In this document: positions 48,060-57,907 of the stretch, one piece after another
Layout of the letters: the number at the start of each line of letters is the position of its first letter
Position numbering within the stretch: position 1 is the stretch's first letter
Assembly: GCA_003282945.1 (NCBI GenBank)
Contig: QBYG01000003.1
Coordinates: 1 to 64,000, forward strand
Length of the DNA: 64,000 nt
DNA from: Pelagibacteraceae bacterium AG-325-E23
Lineage (GTDB): Bacteria; Pseudomonadota; Alphaproteobacteria; Pelagibacterales; Pelagibacteraceae
Direction: 5' to 3'
Notes under the pieces: generated by a model
What the model saw: only the letters and a program-made list of their open reading frames with translations
Told to the model about the DNA's origin: nothing
Databases searched by the model: none
Made by a program: the position numbers and the translations under genes

Positions 48060-48996
48060 TTTTTTTTACATCCGCATCTCTTACACACATATTTTCACTT
48101 AAATATCTTTTCCAATGGCTTGAACCTGTTTGTCCATGGAATAAACCAAGAGTATGTCTCATAACTTGATTTACTCTTGTACCCATTTTCACTTGGGCTT
48201 TAACGTAATCTATTAATTCCTCAACAATTTCTTCTCGTTCTTTAATATCATGATTGTTAAATATCTCCTTTTCAATATCAGCCAAAATATAAGGAGAATG
48301 ATAAACAGACCTTCCAATCATTGCTCCATCCACTTTATCTAAATGATCTTTTAGTTCTTCCACTGAAGTGACACCTCCATTAATAATTATTTCAAGGTCT
48401 TTAAAATCTTGCTTTAGTTTGTACACATAATCATATTTTAAAGGAGGTATATTAAGATTTTGCTTAGGGGTAAATTTGCCAAGCATTGCTTTTCTTGCGT
48501 GAATTATAAAAGTTTTAACTCCCGTCTCCTTTAAAGTTTTTATGAAATTATAAAAATGTTCATAATCCTCAATATCGTCATAACCAATTCTCGTTTTAAC
48601 TGTAACTGGCAAAGATGTTGAATTAATCATCTCTGATAAACAATCAGCCACTAAATTTGGTTCCTTGATTAAACACGCGCCAAATCTATTTTTTTGAACT
48701 TTTTTACTCGGACAACCTAAGTTTAAATTAATTTCATCATAACCATAATCTTCACCAATTTTTGCAGCATTTGCTAATAATTTTGGCGTAGACCCACCTA
48801 ATTGTAAAGCAACTGGTTTTTCTCTTAAATCAAATGATAATAGTTTATCTTTATCCCCCCTATCAATTGCTTCAGAAACTACCATTTCTGTGTAAAGAAG
48901 TACATGTTTGCTTATCAATCTTAAAAAGTATCTTTCGTGCCTATCAGTGCAATCCATCATAGGGGCAACTGACACCAATCTATTAATCTTAGACAT
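47995..48996 (-). CDS. dusA: tRNA-dihydrouridine synthase A
   Basis: VAPMMDCTDRHERYFLRLISKHVLLYTEMV, LQLGGSTPKLL, EINLNLGCPSKKVQKNRFGACL, INGGVTSVEE. Confidence 0.94.
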   Translation of the reverse strand: MSKINRLVSVAPMMDCTDRHERYFLRLISKHVLLYTEMVVSEAIDRGDKDKLLSFDLREKPVALQLGGSTPKLLANAAKIGEDYGYDEINLNLGCPSKKVQKNRFGACLIKEPNLVADCLSEMINSTSLPVTVKTRIGYDDIEDYEHFYNFIKTLKETGVKTFIIHARKAMLGKFTPKQNLNIPPLKYDYVYKLKQDFKDLEIIINGGVTSVEELKDHLDKVDGAMIGRSVYHSPYILADIEKEIFNNHDIKEREEIVEELIDYVKAQVKMGTRVNQVMRHTLGLFHGQTGSSHWKRYLSENMCVRDADVKKIDHIMDKVRISSKLHSAGRID

Positions 48997-50296
48997 ATTT
49001 TTTAACTTTATTGGATATATTAACTTTCTTCTCGTTTACATATTCTTGGTGATTTTTCTCAATTTTTGCTAATTCATATCTATAATTAACCATTACCCCA
49101 AAAGACCTTTTAAAACCTACCTCTGAAACGTTTGCATTTATGGCAATATCATCGATATCAGCTCCGTTTTTAAGATGAAACCTACAAACATCATTAATTG
49201 GAAACCCAAAATCATTTTTCTGTTTTACTAAATAATTTACAGCAAGTTTGCTTATCATAGGCTTATTATCAGCTATTCGTTTATCTCCTATTTTTAAATC
49301 AGATGATTTTAAAAAATCTAAACTGTTTTTATTAGCTTCACCTAAAATCTCTGCTGCTTGATTACTATCCATTTTTTTAAACCAATTGGCAAATCCAACC
49401 ATTGGTGACAAAGTTCCAAAATATTTTATATCTGTAAGTTCTTCTTGAAGCTCGTAAACAACTCTTTTGATTAAGAAGTTTCCAAGTGTTACTCTTGATA
49501 ATCCTTCTTGGCAGTTACTAATTGAGTAGAAAGTTGCTGTATCATATTTTTTTAGGTTTTCATCTGAAGGTCTTGTTAATTCTTGTATAGATTGACTTAA
49601 TCCTTTGGTTAAAGCTATCTCAACAAATATTATAGGCTCGTCTTCTAAAGCGGGATGAAAATATGCAAAGAATCTTCTATCTTTTCCAAGTCTTCTTTTT
49701 AATTCATTCATATCTTTCATTGAATGAACTTTTTCATATTTTAATAATTTTTCTAAAATATTTGCTTTGGTGTCCCATGTTATTTTTCTTAGCTTTAAGA
49801 AGCCAGGGTTAAACCAATTTTTAAATATATCGATTAGATCATAATCCAAACTTTTTAATTCTGGCTTATCCCTCATTAATTTTACTAAATCTTCTCTTAA
49901 TGAAACAATCTCAGATGTACCATTAGGAGCCATATTTAATCTAACAAATAGTTCTTTTCTAATGCCAGAGGTAACTTTTGATAAATTTAGAATTGAGTAA
50001 TCATCTTGAGCAACGCTGTATTTCTTAATAGCCTCATCAATTTTTAATGGATCTGGTTTATACTTTTCATTAACGTCAACTAAAAATTTATTTTTTTCTT
50101 CATTAGATAAATTTTGATATCTAAATAATATATCTCTTGCTAATGTAATTCCAAAAGCTGCTCCTTTAGTAGACAACAGGTCATCACAAAGATCTAATAG
50201 ATCTCTTTTTTTTGCAATACTTTTAAAGGATTTTTTTTCTAAAATCTTTTGTCCAGCATCAGCTATGGTCTCAAAAATTCTTTTTATATTTAACAT
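48989..50296 (-). CDS. Malonyl-CoA decarboxylase
   Basis: MCD-family pattern: LRKITWDTKANILEKLLKYEKVHSMKDMNELKRRLGKDRRFFAYFHPALEDEPIIFVEIALT, TATFYSISNCQEGLSRVTLGNFLIKRV, LSPMVGFANWF. Confidence 0.93.
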   Translation of the reverse strand: MLNIKRIFETIADAGQKILEKKSFKSIAKKRDLLDLCDDLLSTKGAAFGITLARDILFRYQNLSNEEKNKFLVDVNEKYKPDPLKIDEAIKKYSVAQDDYSILNLSKVTSGIRKELFVRLNMAPNGTSEIVSLREDLVKLMRDKPELKSLDYDLIDIFKNWFNPGFLKLRKITWDTKANILEKLLKYEKVHSMKDMNELKRRLGKDRRFFAYFHPALEDEPIIFVEIALTKGLSQSIQELTRPSDENLKKYDTATFYSISNCQEGLSRVTLGNFLIKRVVYELQEELTDIKYFGTLSPMVGFANWFKKMDSNQAAEILGEANKNSLDFLKSSDLKIGDKRIADNKPMISKLAVNYLVKQKNDFGFPINDVCRFHLKNGADIDDIAINANVSEVGFKRSFGVMVNYRYELAKIEKNHQEYVNEKKVNISNKVKKYV

Positions 50297-50311
50297 GATG
50301 TTTTTTATATA

Positions 50312-51643
50312 TTAAAAACCTAAACTTTTGCCCATTATTTTATCAGGAAGCCAAGTTACAATTTCAGGAAAAATACACAAAATTAATATAGCTAAAGCCA
50401 TAATTATCATAAAAGGTATAGATCCTTTTAATATTTCAGACAAACTAACGTCTGGCGTAATACCCTTGATAATATAAAGGTTTAGTCCAACGGGTGGAGT
50501 AATAAGACCAATTTCCATATTTATCGTAAATACAATTGCAAACCAATACGGATCAAATCCCAAAGTAGTTATAACTGGTAACAATATTGCAGAGGTCATT
50601 ACTATAACGGCAACTGGTGGTAAGAAGAAACCAGCTATAAGTAAAAAAATATTAATTAAAATAAATACTACCCATTTGTTAGAGCTTAACTCGACCATGC
50701 TCTGGGCTAAAGATTGTGTTACGTAAAGTTGTGATAAGGTAAATGCAAAAAGGTAAGATGCAGCAATAATAAACATTATCATCACACTTTCTTTCATTGA
50801 AACTTTAACAATATTCCATATTTTTTTTGGTTGATAAATTTTGTAAACAACAGCGATCAATACAAAAACTAAAAAAGCACCAACACCTGAAGCTTCTGAA
50901 GGTGTCGCAACTCCACCATATAACACGTATAGGACACCAGCAATGATAGCTAAGAAAGGAAGTATTCTTGGTAACACTTCAATTTTTTCTTTTAATGTTG
51001 GGGGTGTTCTATTCTTTAAAGCTCTCGCAGAATCTTTGTCAATAAAATAACTATGTATAAGAGCCCATATTGCAAACATACCTGCCAACATAAACCCTGG
51101 TATCAAACCACATAAAAACAATCTTCCTATTGATGTTCCGGTTGCAATTCCATAAACAATTAAAACAATACTTGGAGGGATTAAAACTCCTAAAGTTCCA
51201 CCGGCTGCTATTGTTCCTGTTGCTATTTGATCTGAGTACCCTCTTTTTCTCATCTCAGGTATACCCATGGTTCCAATTGCTGCACAAGTTGCAGGACTTG
51301 ATCCACTTAGGGCAGCGAAAACTGAACAAGCCCCAATATTAGAAATTACTAGTCCACCTGGAACCCTCCAAAGCCATCTATCTAACCCAGTATATAAATC
51401 TTTTCCAGCTGGAGAGTTAGCAACAGCCATTCCCATTAAAATAAACATTGGTATTGAAAGTAAAACAAAAGAATTTAATCCAGCATAAAATGTTTCTGCA
51501 AAAACATCTAACATTTGAAAGCCTTCAAATGTAACTAAAAGTGCTATTGAGACAAAACTCAGACCAAATGCAATTGGTATTCCAGAAAATAAAACTATCA
51601 ACGTGAAAACTGCAACTATTATTGCTATTAATAAAGGATCCAT
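50312..51643 (-). CDS. TRAP transporter large permease (DctM)
   Basis: LFSGIPIAFGLSFVSI, FVLLSIPMFILMGMAVANS, GTIAAGGTLGVLIPPSIVLIVYG, NMEIGLITPPVGLNLYII. Confidence 0.95.
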   Translation of the reverse strand: MDPLLIAIIVAVFTLIVLFSGIPIAFGLSFVSIALLVTFEGFQMLDVFAETFYAGLNSFVLLSIPMFILMGMAVANSPAGKDLYTGLDRWLWRVPGGLVISNIGACSVFAALSGSSPATCAAIGTMGIPEMRKRGYSDQIATGTIAAGGTLGVLIPPSIVLIVYGIATGTSIGRLFLCGLIPGFMLAGMFAIWALIHSYFIDKDSARALKNRTPPTLKEKIEVLPRILPFLAIIAGVLYVLYGGVATPSEASGVGAFLVFVLIAVVYKIYQPKKIWNIVKVSMKESVMIMFIIAASYLFAFTLSQLYVTQSLAQSMVELSSNKWVVFILINIFLLIAGFFLPPVAVIVMTSAILLPVITTLGFDPYWFAIVFTINMEIGLITPPVGLNLYIIKGITPDVSLSEILKGSIPFMIIMALAILILCIFPEIVTWLPDKIMGKSLGF

Positions 51644-52137
51644 TATTTACCATCCTCCTCATCAACAAGCTTAATAATTTCTGCTACATATTGAAGTATC
51701 ATTAGTACAGCTCCAATCATCATAGATGAATAAGGAATCCATAAAGGCGGGTCCCAAACTGTTCCTGTTGAATAATTTTTAGTAAAAGCTTCTTCAACCA
51801 TTAAATAACCAAAATAGAATAAAATTATAAAAAATAATAAGCTAATTAATGAGGTAAATATTTTAAGTCTTAGAATATTTTTTTTTGATAAAAAATCATA
51901 AATCCACTCCATGCTAACATGCGCTTTCTCACTTAAGACATAAGCACTACCAATAAATGTTGAAGCAACTAAAAGCATTGTAACTAGCTCTGTTTGCCAT
52001 GTGATTGCTCTTTGAAAAAAGTATCTTTCAAATACTAATTCAACGATTACCAAAATTGATAATATTAAGGCTAGAACTGCAAAAGCACCACATGCCTTTG
52101 AGGAAAAACTACAAAATTTTAAATATTGTTCTTTCAT
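51643..52137 (-). CDS. TRAP transporter small permease (DctQ)
   Basis: 164 aa, 4 TM; WQTELVTMLLVASTFIGSAYVLSEKAHVSMEWIYDFL; between DctP and DctM. Confidence 0.93.
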   Translation of the reverse strand: MKEQYLKFCSFSSKACGAFAVLALILSILVIVELVFERYFFQRAITWQTELVTMLLVASTFIGSAYVLSEKAHVSMEWIYDFLSKKNILRLKIFTSLISLLFFIILFYFGYLMVEEAFTKNYSTGTVWDPPLWIPYSSMMIGAVLMILQYVAEIIKLVDEEDGK

Positions 52138-52172
52138 AAAAAAACCCCCACTTAATATTCTAAGTAGGGGTT
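52138..52172 (-). terminator. Intrinsic-terminator-like hairpin between dctP and dctQ
   Basis: AACCCCCACTTA (52143-52154), loop ATATTC, TAAGTAGGGGTT (52161-52172): 12-bp stem with one mismatch (G-U wobble on minus-strand RNA), then U7 immediately before the dctQ ATG. Confidence 0.8.
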
Positions 52173-52184
52173 CTTTATATTGTT

Positions 52185-53195
52185 TTACTTAACTGCTAAA
52201 GCCATTTCCATAAGTTTGTCTCCACCTGGTACTTTTTTGGCGAACTCTTTATGCGAAGTTTGTTTTGCAATTTCAATCCATGCAGCATGGTCTTCTGCCG
52301 TCATGTAAGCTAATTTAACACCTGCAGCTTTATAAGCATCTTCAAATTTCTTATCTAAATTTGCTACTTGAGCTGTCATATATTTCTCTGCAACTTTTCC
52401 TGCTTTCATTAAAGCATCTTGTTGTTTTGCATTAAGTTTATCAAAACTCATTTTTGACATTAAAATTGGCTCATACATAAACCATAGACCATATTCTCCT
52501 GGAGGAGTTGCACAAGTAACTTGTTCGTAAATTTTGTAACTTACAAAGCTTCCAGAACTTGTGTTTGCACCAGTTAATACACCAGTTTGTAGACCAGTAT
52601 AAATCTCAGAAGATGGCATACTTTGTATTCCAGCACCTGCACCAGCTAACATTTGGTTAAATGCTTTACCAGCAGCTCTCATAACTTGTCCTTTAACATC
52701 AGATGGATTTGTTATGCAGTTAGTTTTAGAGGCAAAACCCCCACCTAACCAGGCGTCAGATAAAACAACTACACCTGCATTATTAATAATTTTTTTAATT
52801 TCTACCATCATAGGTGATTTATTAAAACGTAATGCATGGTCATGATTTTTTACAGTGCCAGGCATAAGAGTTGCATCAAATTCAGGATGGAATTTTGCAG
52901 CGTATCCTAACGGAAAAGCAGATATATCTAGCTGACCTGTAGTCATTGGTTTCCACTGTTCTTTTGGTTTGTAAAGTGATTTTGCAGGATAAATTCTGAT
53001 ATCTATATCAACACCTGCTTTTTTAACTTCATCAGCAATTATTTGAACCATCTCGTGTCTTGGATCATATGAACCATCTGCTCTAGGCGTTCCTGGCCAT
53101 TGGTGACTTGCTTTTAATGTCACAGCATATGCTGATCCGATCAATGAGAAAGCTAAAAATAATGTTGTGAAATAAAAACTAATTTTTTTAAACAT
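52185..53195 (-). CDS. TRAP transporter substrate-binding protein (DctP)
   Basis: Signal peptide; LKASHQWPGTPRADGSYDPRHEMVQIIADEVKKAGVDIDIRIYPAKSLYKPKEQWKPMTTGQLDISAFPLGY; strong SD GAAGAGGGGAAATAAT before ATG. Confidence 0.93.
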   Translation of the reverse strand: MFKKISFYFTTLFLAFSLIGSAYAVTLKASHQWPGTPRADGSYDPRHEMVQIIADEVKKAGVDIDIRIYPAKSLYKPKEQWKPMTTGQLDISAFPLGYAAKFHPEFDATLMPGTVKNHDHALRFNKSPMMVEIKKIINNAGVVVLSDAWLGGGFASKTNCITNPSDVKGQVMRAAGKAFNQMLAGAGAGIQSMPSSEIYTGLQTGVLTGANTSSGSFVSYKIYEQVTCATPPGEYGLWFMYEPILMSKMSFDKLNAKQQDALMKAGKVAEKYMTAQVANLDKKFEDAYKAAGVKLAYMTAEDHAAWIEIAKQTSHKEFAKKVPGGDKLMEMALAVK

Positions 53196-53288
53196 ATTAT
53201 TTCCCCTCTTTAGATTAATTTAATAAGTTATATTAAATTGAACTTAAGACTAAGAGTCAATATAAGTAATTGTCATATAATTGAAGTT

Positions 53289-54431
53289 ATGGATGGACCA
53301 TTAAAAAATTTATTAGTTGTTGATTTAACAAGGGTTTTAGTTGGACCTTATTGTACAATGATACTCTCCGATTTAGGTGCGAGAGTTATTAAAATTGAAG
53401 CTCCAGAAATAGGTGATGACTCGAGAAAATTTGGTCCTTTTGTTAAAGATTATTCTGCATACTTTATGTCCCTAAATAGAGGAAAAGAAAGTATTGCTTT
53501 AAATTTAAAGAATGAAGATGACAAAAAAATATTTGAAAAAATATTATCTAAGGCTGATATCTTAGTTGAAAATTTTAAGCCTGGCACATTGGATAAATGG
53601 GGTTTTGGTTGGAAAGATGTAAGTAAAAAATACCCTAAATTAATTTATGCATCTGCATCCGGTTTTGGACAAACTGGACCTTTAAAGGAATTACCTGCAT
53701 ACGATATGGTGGTTCAAGGAATGGGTGGTTTAATGAGTGTAACAGGCCATCCAAATTCTGAACCTACCAGAGTTGGAACATCTATTGGGGACATCACTGC
53801 TGGATTGTTTACTGCAATAGGAATAAATGCAGCTTTGTATGATAGACAGAAAACGGGTAAAGGTGCTTTTATTGATGTATCTATGCTAGATTGTCAGATT
53901 GCAATTTTAGAAAATGCAATTGCAAGATATCTCTCTAAAAAAGAAATTCCTGGTCCGATGGGTTCAAGACATCCCTCTATCGCTCCATTTGAAGCATTCA
54001 AAACAAAAGATAGTTACATAATCATTGCAGCTGGGAATGATAAACTTTTTTCAAAACTTTGCGATGTATTAAAAATTTCTGAAATAACAAACGATGAAAG
54101 ATTTAATTCTAATTCATTAAGATGTGAAAATATGAATCAATTAAAAGAAATTTTTGAAAAAAAATTAAGTTTAAGAACTACAGATGAATGGGTCAAAGAA
54201 ATGGAGGAATTAAAAATTCCTTGTGGGCCAATTTTTAACATTAAACAGGCTGTCGAAAATCCTCAAATCAAAGAGAGGAATATGATTATAAAATCTTATC
54301 ATAAAGTAATTGGAGAATTTAAATCAGCAGGAAATCCTATAAAAATGTCTACTTACAAAGACGAAGAAACTAGAGGGGATATACCCGATTTAGATGAACA
54401 CAGAGAAAAGATAATAAAAGAATTTGGTTAA
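53289..54431 (+). CDS. CaiB/BaiF type III CoA-transferase
   Basis: GPLKNLLVVDLTRVLVGPYCTMILSDLGARVIKIEAPEIGDDSR, NRGKESIALNLKNEDD, ADILVENFKPG, YASASGFGQTGP; ORF extends to 53238 but Met at 53289 fits the family. Confidence 0.94.
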   Translation: MDGPLKNLLVVDLTRVLVGPYCTMILSDLGARVIKIEAPEIGDDSRKFGPFVKDYSAYFMSLNRGKESIALNLKNEDDKKIFEKILSKADILVENFKPGTLDKWGFGWKDVSKKYPKLIYASASGFGQTGPLKELPAYDMVVQGMGGLMSVTGHPNSEPTRVGTSIGDITAGLFTAIGINAALYDRQKTGKGAFIDVSMLDCQIAILENAIARYLSKKEIPGPMGSRHPSIAPFEAFKTKDSYIIIAAGNDKLFSKLCDVLKISEITNDERFNSNSLRCENMNQLKEIFEKKLSLRTTDEWVKEMEELKIPCGPIFNIKQAVENPQIKERNMIIKSYHKVIGEFKSAGNPIKMSTYKDEETRGDIPDLDEHREKIIKEFG

Positions 54432-54956
54432 CTATTCTTGATTTTCTGTTTCTGAAGCCTCAGATACAGTTTCCTCTTGATCTTTCATTTCGTCTAAAGA
54501 AACATCAACTTCATCTTCTTGTGCTTCTTCAACCGGATCAGAACTATGTTGCTCAGTAGTATTTTGTAATTCGGCTAAATCATCTTTTGATACTTGAATT
54601 TTTTCTGGAATTTTTCTTGCTCTTTTAGATGGGAGTATTGGAACACCACTCTTTGAAATTTCACCTTTATAAAGATTTTCAAAATCATCGCCTATATCAT
54701 CTTCATCTTCAGATGTATCATCAACTTGCTCAACATGTTTTCTTAATTTATAAACTGCTGCATCAGTTAAATCTGGAACTTTAATTGTTTCTTCAGCTAT
54801 CTCTCTTAATGCTATAACGGTGTTTTTATCGTTATCTCTATCTAATGTTGGCTCTAATCCTGAATTAAGTTGTGTTGCTCTTTCTTTTGCAACCAATACT
54901 AATTCGTAAGGACTATCAACTTTATCTATACAATCTTCAACTGTTACTCTTGCCAT
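54432..54956 (-). CDS. rpoZ: DNA-directed RNA polymerase omega subunit with long acidic C-terminal extension
   Basis: [33 protein letters not shown]...[17 protein letters not shown], followed by a ~95-aa acidic tail. Confidence 0.93.
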   Translation of the reverse strand: MARVTVEDCIDKVDSPYELVLVAKERATQLNSGLEPTLDRDNDKNTVIALREIAEETIKVPDLTDAAVYKLRKHVEQVDDTSEDEDDIGDDFENLYKGEISKSGVPILPSKRARKIPEKIQVSKDDLAELQNTTEQHSSDPVEEAQEDEVDVSLDEMKDQEETVSEASETENQE

Positions 54957-54998
54957 GGACGATTTGATACACCTCGATTATAAAAAAATCAAGCAGTA

Positions 54999-56207
54999 TT
55001 AGAGATAAACTGGATTTAATTTTTTTCGTATAGTGAAAAGTAAGGCTATAGAGCATGCTATAGCAATTGCTGCAATAAATGCGATTTTTTCAATTGAAAA
55101 TCCAGCATCTATAAAAAAGCCAAACAATGCTGTACCAAAAGCAGTTGCAAATACCATCAAAGCTGTAGTCAAAGCTTTAATAGATCCAATATATTTTACA
55201 CCGTAAATTTCTGCCCATGTTGATGATCCTAATAAGTTAGCTAGACCGTTTGATATTCCAACCAATCCAAGAAATAAAAAAGCAGTTAGTTGAGCATCAA
55301 AATATATGATCACTAAAGTTCCTAAGAATAATGGAATATTCATATAGATAAGTAATTTTCTACTTGTAAACTTATCAATTAAATATCCAGCAACAATTAA
55401 AGTAATTACAGAAAAAATTGAGTAAGACATAAAAGATTGAGCAATTGTATATTCACCCCACCCTTTTGAATTTGTGACAAATGATTGATACACAAATACT
55501 CCTGTTGCTATCCAGGGCATTGCCAACATATTTAATGAGACAATGTAAAATCTATAATCTCCAAGAACCTCTATTCTTTTCCAGTTTTTAATATTGTCCT
55601 CTTTTAATTTTTCATTTTGAGTGCTCTCTCTGGTATCTAATTTGACATCTTTAACTAAAATATAAGATGCCAACGGTAGGCAAATTAAAACTATTAAAGA
55701 AAAGATTACCCATAAATTCTGCCAAACAATTAGAGTTAAAAGATAAACAATTAATACAGGCATTATGAACTCTGCTGAAGATAGACCAAACCAAATAATG
55801 CTTAAGGCTTTACCTCTAGATTTTGTAAAATATCTTGAAATAGTAGTTGAAGCTGTGTGAGACATTAATCCTTGCCCAGAGAACCTCATTAAAAAAATCG
55901 CAACAAATAAGAAAGCTACTGATGATGTTTTGGAAAAGAAAAAAGAGGAAAAAGATAAAAGTATCGTAACAAAGATTGCAAATTTTATCACATTTACATC
56001 ATCAATTTTTTTTCCAATCCAAATAAGAAGCAAACTACTAAATAGAGTTGCAGATGCATAAATCGTGCCAAATTGTCCATGTGTTATAGAAAGAGTTTCT
56101 CTTATACTAGAATTAAACAGTCCTATAAAAAAACTCTGTCCAAAACACGAAAAAAATGTAAAAATAAAACCAAAAATAATTACTTTTAAACTTAAACTTT
56201 TAAACAT
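54999..56207 (-). CDS. MFS transporter
   Basis: 12-TM-type MFS; GFIFTFFSCFGQSFFIGLFNSSIRETLSITHGQFGTIYASATLFSSLLLIWIGKKIDD. Confidence 0.88.
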   Translation of the reverse strand: MFKSLSLKVIIFGFIFTFFSCFGQSFFIGLFNSSIRETLSITHGQFGTIYASATLFSSLLLIWIGKKIDDVNVIKFAIFVTILLSFSSFFFSKTSSVAFLFVAIFLMRFSGQGLMSHTASTTISRYFTKSRGKALSIIWFGLSSAEFIMPVLIVYLLTLIVWQNLWVIFSLIVLICLPLASYILVKDVKLDTRESTQNEKLKEDNIKNWKRIEVLGDYRFYIVSLNMLAMPWIATGVFVYQSFVTNSKGWGEYTIAQSFMSYSIFSVITLIVAGYLIDKFTSRKLLIYMNIPLFLGTLVIIYFDAQLTAFLFLGLVGISNGLANLLGSSTWAEIYGVKYIGSIKALTTALMVFATAFGTALFGFFIDAGFSIEKIAFIAAIAIACSIALLFTIRKKLNPVYL

Positions 56208-56218
56208 ATAAATAATTT

Positions 56219-57094
56219 ATGACATGTAATGTTGCTTTCATAGGTCTCGGGGTAATGGGTTATCCAATGGCTGGTTATATATCAAAAGCTGGACATAATG
56301 TAAGTGTTTTTAATAGAACAACTGCTAAAGCAGAAAGATGGATTTCTGAATATAAAGGTAAAATGGCTTCAACACCAAAAGAAGCTGCAGAAGGTGCTGA
56401 TTTTATTTTTACTTGTGTAGGTAACGATGAGGATTTGAAACAAGTTACTTTGGGTGAAAATGGATTATTTCATAGTGCTAAAGAGGGTTCGATATATGTA
56501 GATAATTCAACTGTGTCTGCAGAAGTATCTAGAGAACTGTATAATAAAGCAAAAGAAAAAGGATTTGCTTTTTTAGATGCACCAATTTCTGGAGGCCAAT
56601 CTGGAGCTGAAGGTGGAATTTTAACAGTAATGGTTGGTGGTGATGAAGAAGCTTTTAAAAAAGCAGAACCAGTTATTGATTGCTATAGCAAAAAAGTAAA
56701 ATTAATTGGTCAATCAGGAAGTGGTCAGCTTACAAAAATGATGAATCAAATGTGTATTGCGGGAGTTGTTCAAGGTTTATCAGAAGCTATTAATTTTGGA
56801 ATAAATGCTGGATTAGATATTGATAAAGTAATGGAAACTATATCAAAAGGTGCAGCACAATCTTGGCAAATGGAAAATAGATATAAAACTATGGTTGAGG
56901 ATAAATTTGATTATGGTTTTGCAGTTGATTGGATGAGAAAAGATCTAAAAATTGTGATTGAGGAAGCAAAGAGAAATGGTTCACCTGTTCCAATTACTGA
57001 AATAGTTGATGAATATTATGCAGATGTTCAAAAAATGGGTGGAAATCGTTGGGATAGTTCTAGTCTAATCGCTAGACTTAAAAAAAAGAAATAA
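56219..57094 (+). CDS. 3-hydroxyisobutyrate dehydrogenase / 2-hydroxy-3-oxopropionate reductase family
   Basis: VAFIGLGVMGYPMAGYISKAGHNVSVFNRT, FLDAPISGGQSGAEGGILTVMVGG, GSGQLTKMMNQMC. Confidence 0.92.
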   Translation: MTCNVAFIGLGVMGYPMAGYISKAGHNVSVFNRTTAKAERWISEYKGKMASTPKEAAEGADFIFTCVGNDEDLKQVTLGENGLFHSAKEGSIYVDNSTVSAEVSRELYNKAKEKGFAFLDAPISGGQSGAEGGILTVMVGGDEEAFKKAEPVIDCYSKKVKLIGQSGSGQLTKMMNQMCIAGVVQGLSEAINFGINAGLDIDKVMETISKGAAQSWQMENRYKTMVEDKFDYGFAVDWMRKDLKIVIEEAKRNGSPVPITEIVDEYYADVQKMGGNRWDSSSLIARLKKKK

Positions 57095-57098
57095 ACCA

Positions 57099-57704
57099 AT
57101 GACAAATACTGTCCCATACTATGAGGACTTTTCCGAAATAAAAAAAAAAATTTGGTTAATGCTTGATGATGCTGTAACGAATAGATCGTCACCATTTCGA
57201 ATTCCAGTTTTTGTTTGTGGTGATCAGTCAGACTTTGATGGAAGAATTGTTGTTCTTAGAAAATCAGACCAATCTAGTAATATACTTCAATTCCATAGCG
57301 ACATTAGATCAGACAAAATTTCAAAATTAAAAAAAAATAAAAATGCTGCACTTATATTTTACGATAAAGAAGAAAAAATTCAGCTTCGAGTTAAAGTTAA
57401 TTGCATAGTCAATCATGAAAATGAAATAACTGAGCAATCATGGTCAAAAACTGCACACGTGAGTCGAAAATGTTATTTAGTAAACAATGGACCAGGAACA
57501 GAAACGGATGAACCAAGTTCAGGTTTAAGTGAAGACATTGAAAAATCAGGCTTTACCATGGAACAAAGTGAAGAGGGTTATAAAAACTTTACTGTAATTC
57601 AATGTAATATTGAAAGTATTGAGTGGCTTTATCTTGCAGCAAAAGGTCATAGAAGAGCAAGGTTTGATATTTCAAATAATAAACAAAACTGGCTAGTTCC
57701 ATAA
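57099..57704 (+). CDS. Pyridoxamine 5'-phosphate oxidase-family FMN-binding protein
   Basis: GRIVVLRKSDQSSNILQFHSDIRSDKISKLKKNKNAALIFYDKEEKIQLRVKV. Confidence 0.82.
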   Translation: MTNTVPYYEDFSEIKKKIWLMLDDAVTNRSSPFRIPVFVCGDQSDFDGRIVVLRKSDQSSNILQFHSDIRSDKISKLKKNKNAALIFYDKEEKIQLRVKVNCIVNHENEITEQSWSKTAHVSRKCYLVNNGPGTETDEPSSGLSEDIEKSGFTMEQSEEGYKNFTVIQCNIESIEWLYLAAKGHRRARFDISNNKQNWLVP

Positions 57705-57706
57705 AA

Positions 57707-57907
57707 ATGCTAAGTGGATTTATTATTGCTATAGCGCTTGTTTTAGGGGGATTGGCAGTAATGAGATTTGGCATTTTTCAAATCAGAAAATTTAAAAAGG
57801 GAGAGACTAAAGTCACAAAAAAAGTTAGTGAGCAACTAGCTTTTATAATATTTTTTTTAATTATTTTAGGTTTAATAATTTATTCTGTTAATGATTTATT
57901 ATTTTAA
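57707..57907 (+). CDS. Small membrane protein (two TM segments)
   Basis: 66-aa ORF, 2 bp after previous stop. Confidence 0.55.
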   Translation: MLSGFIIAIALVLGGLAVMRFGIFQIRKFKKGETKVTKKVSEQLAFIIFFLIILGLIIYSVNDLLF

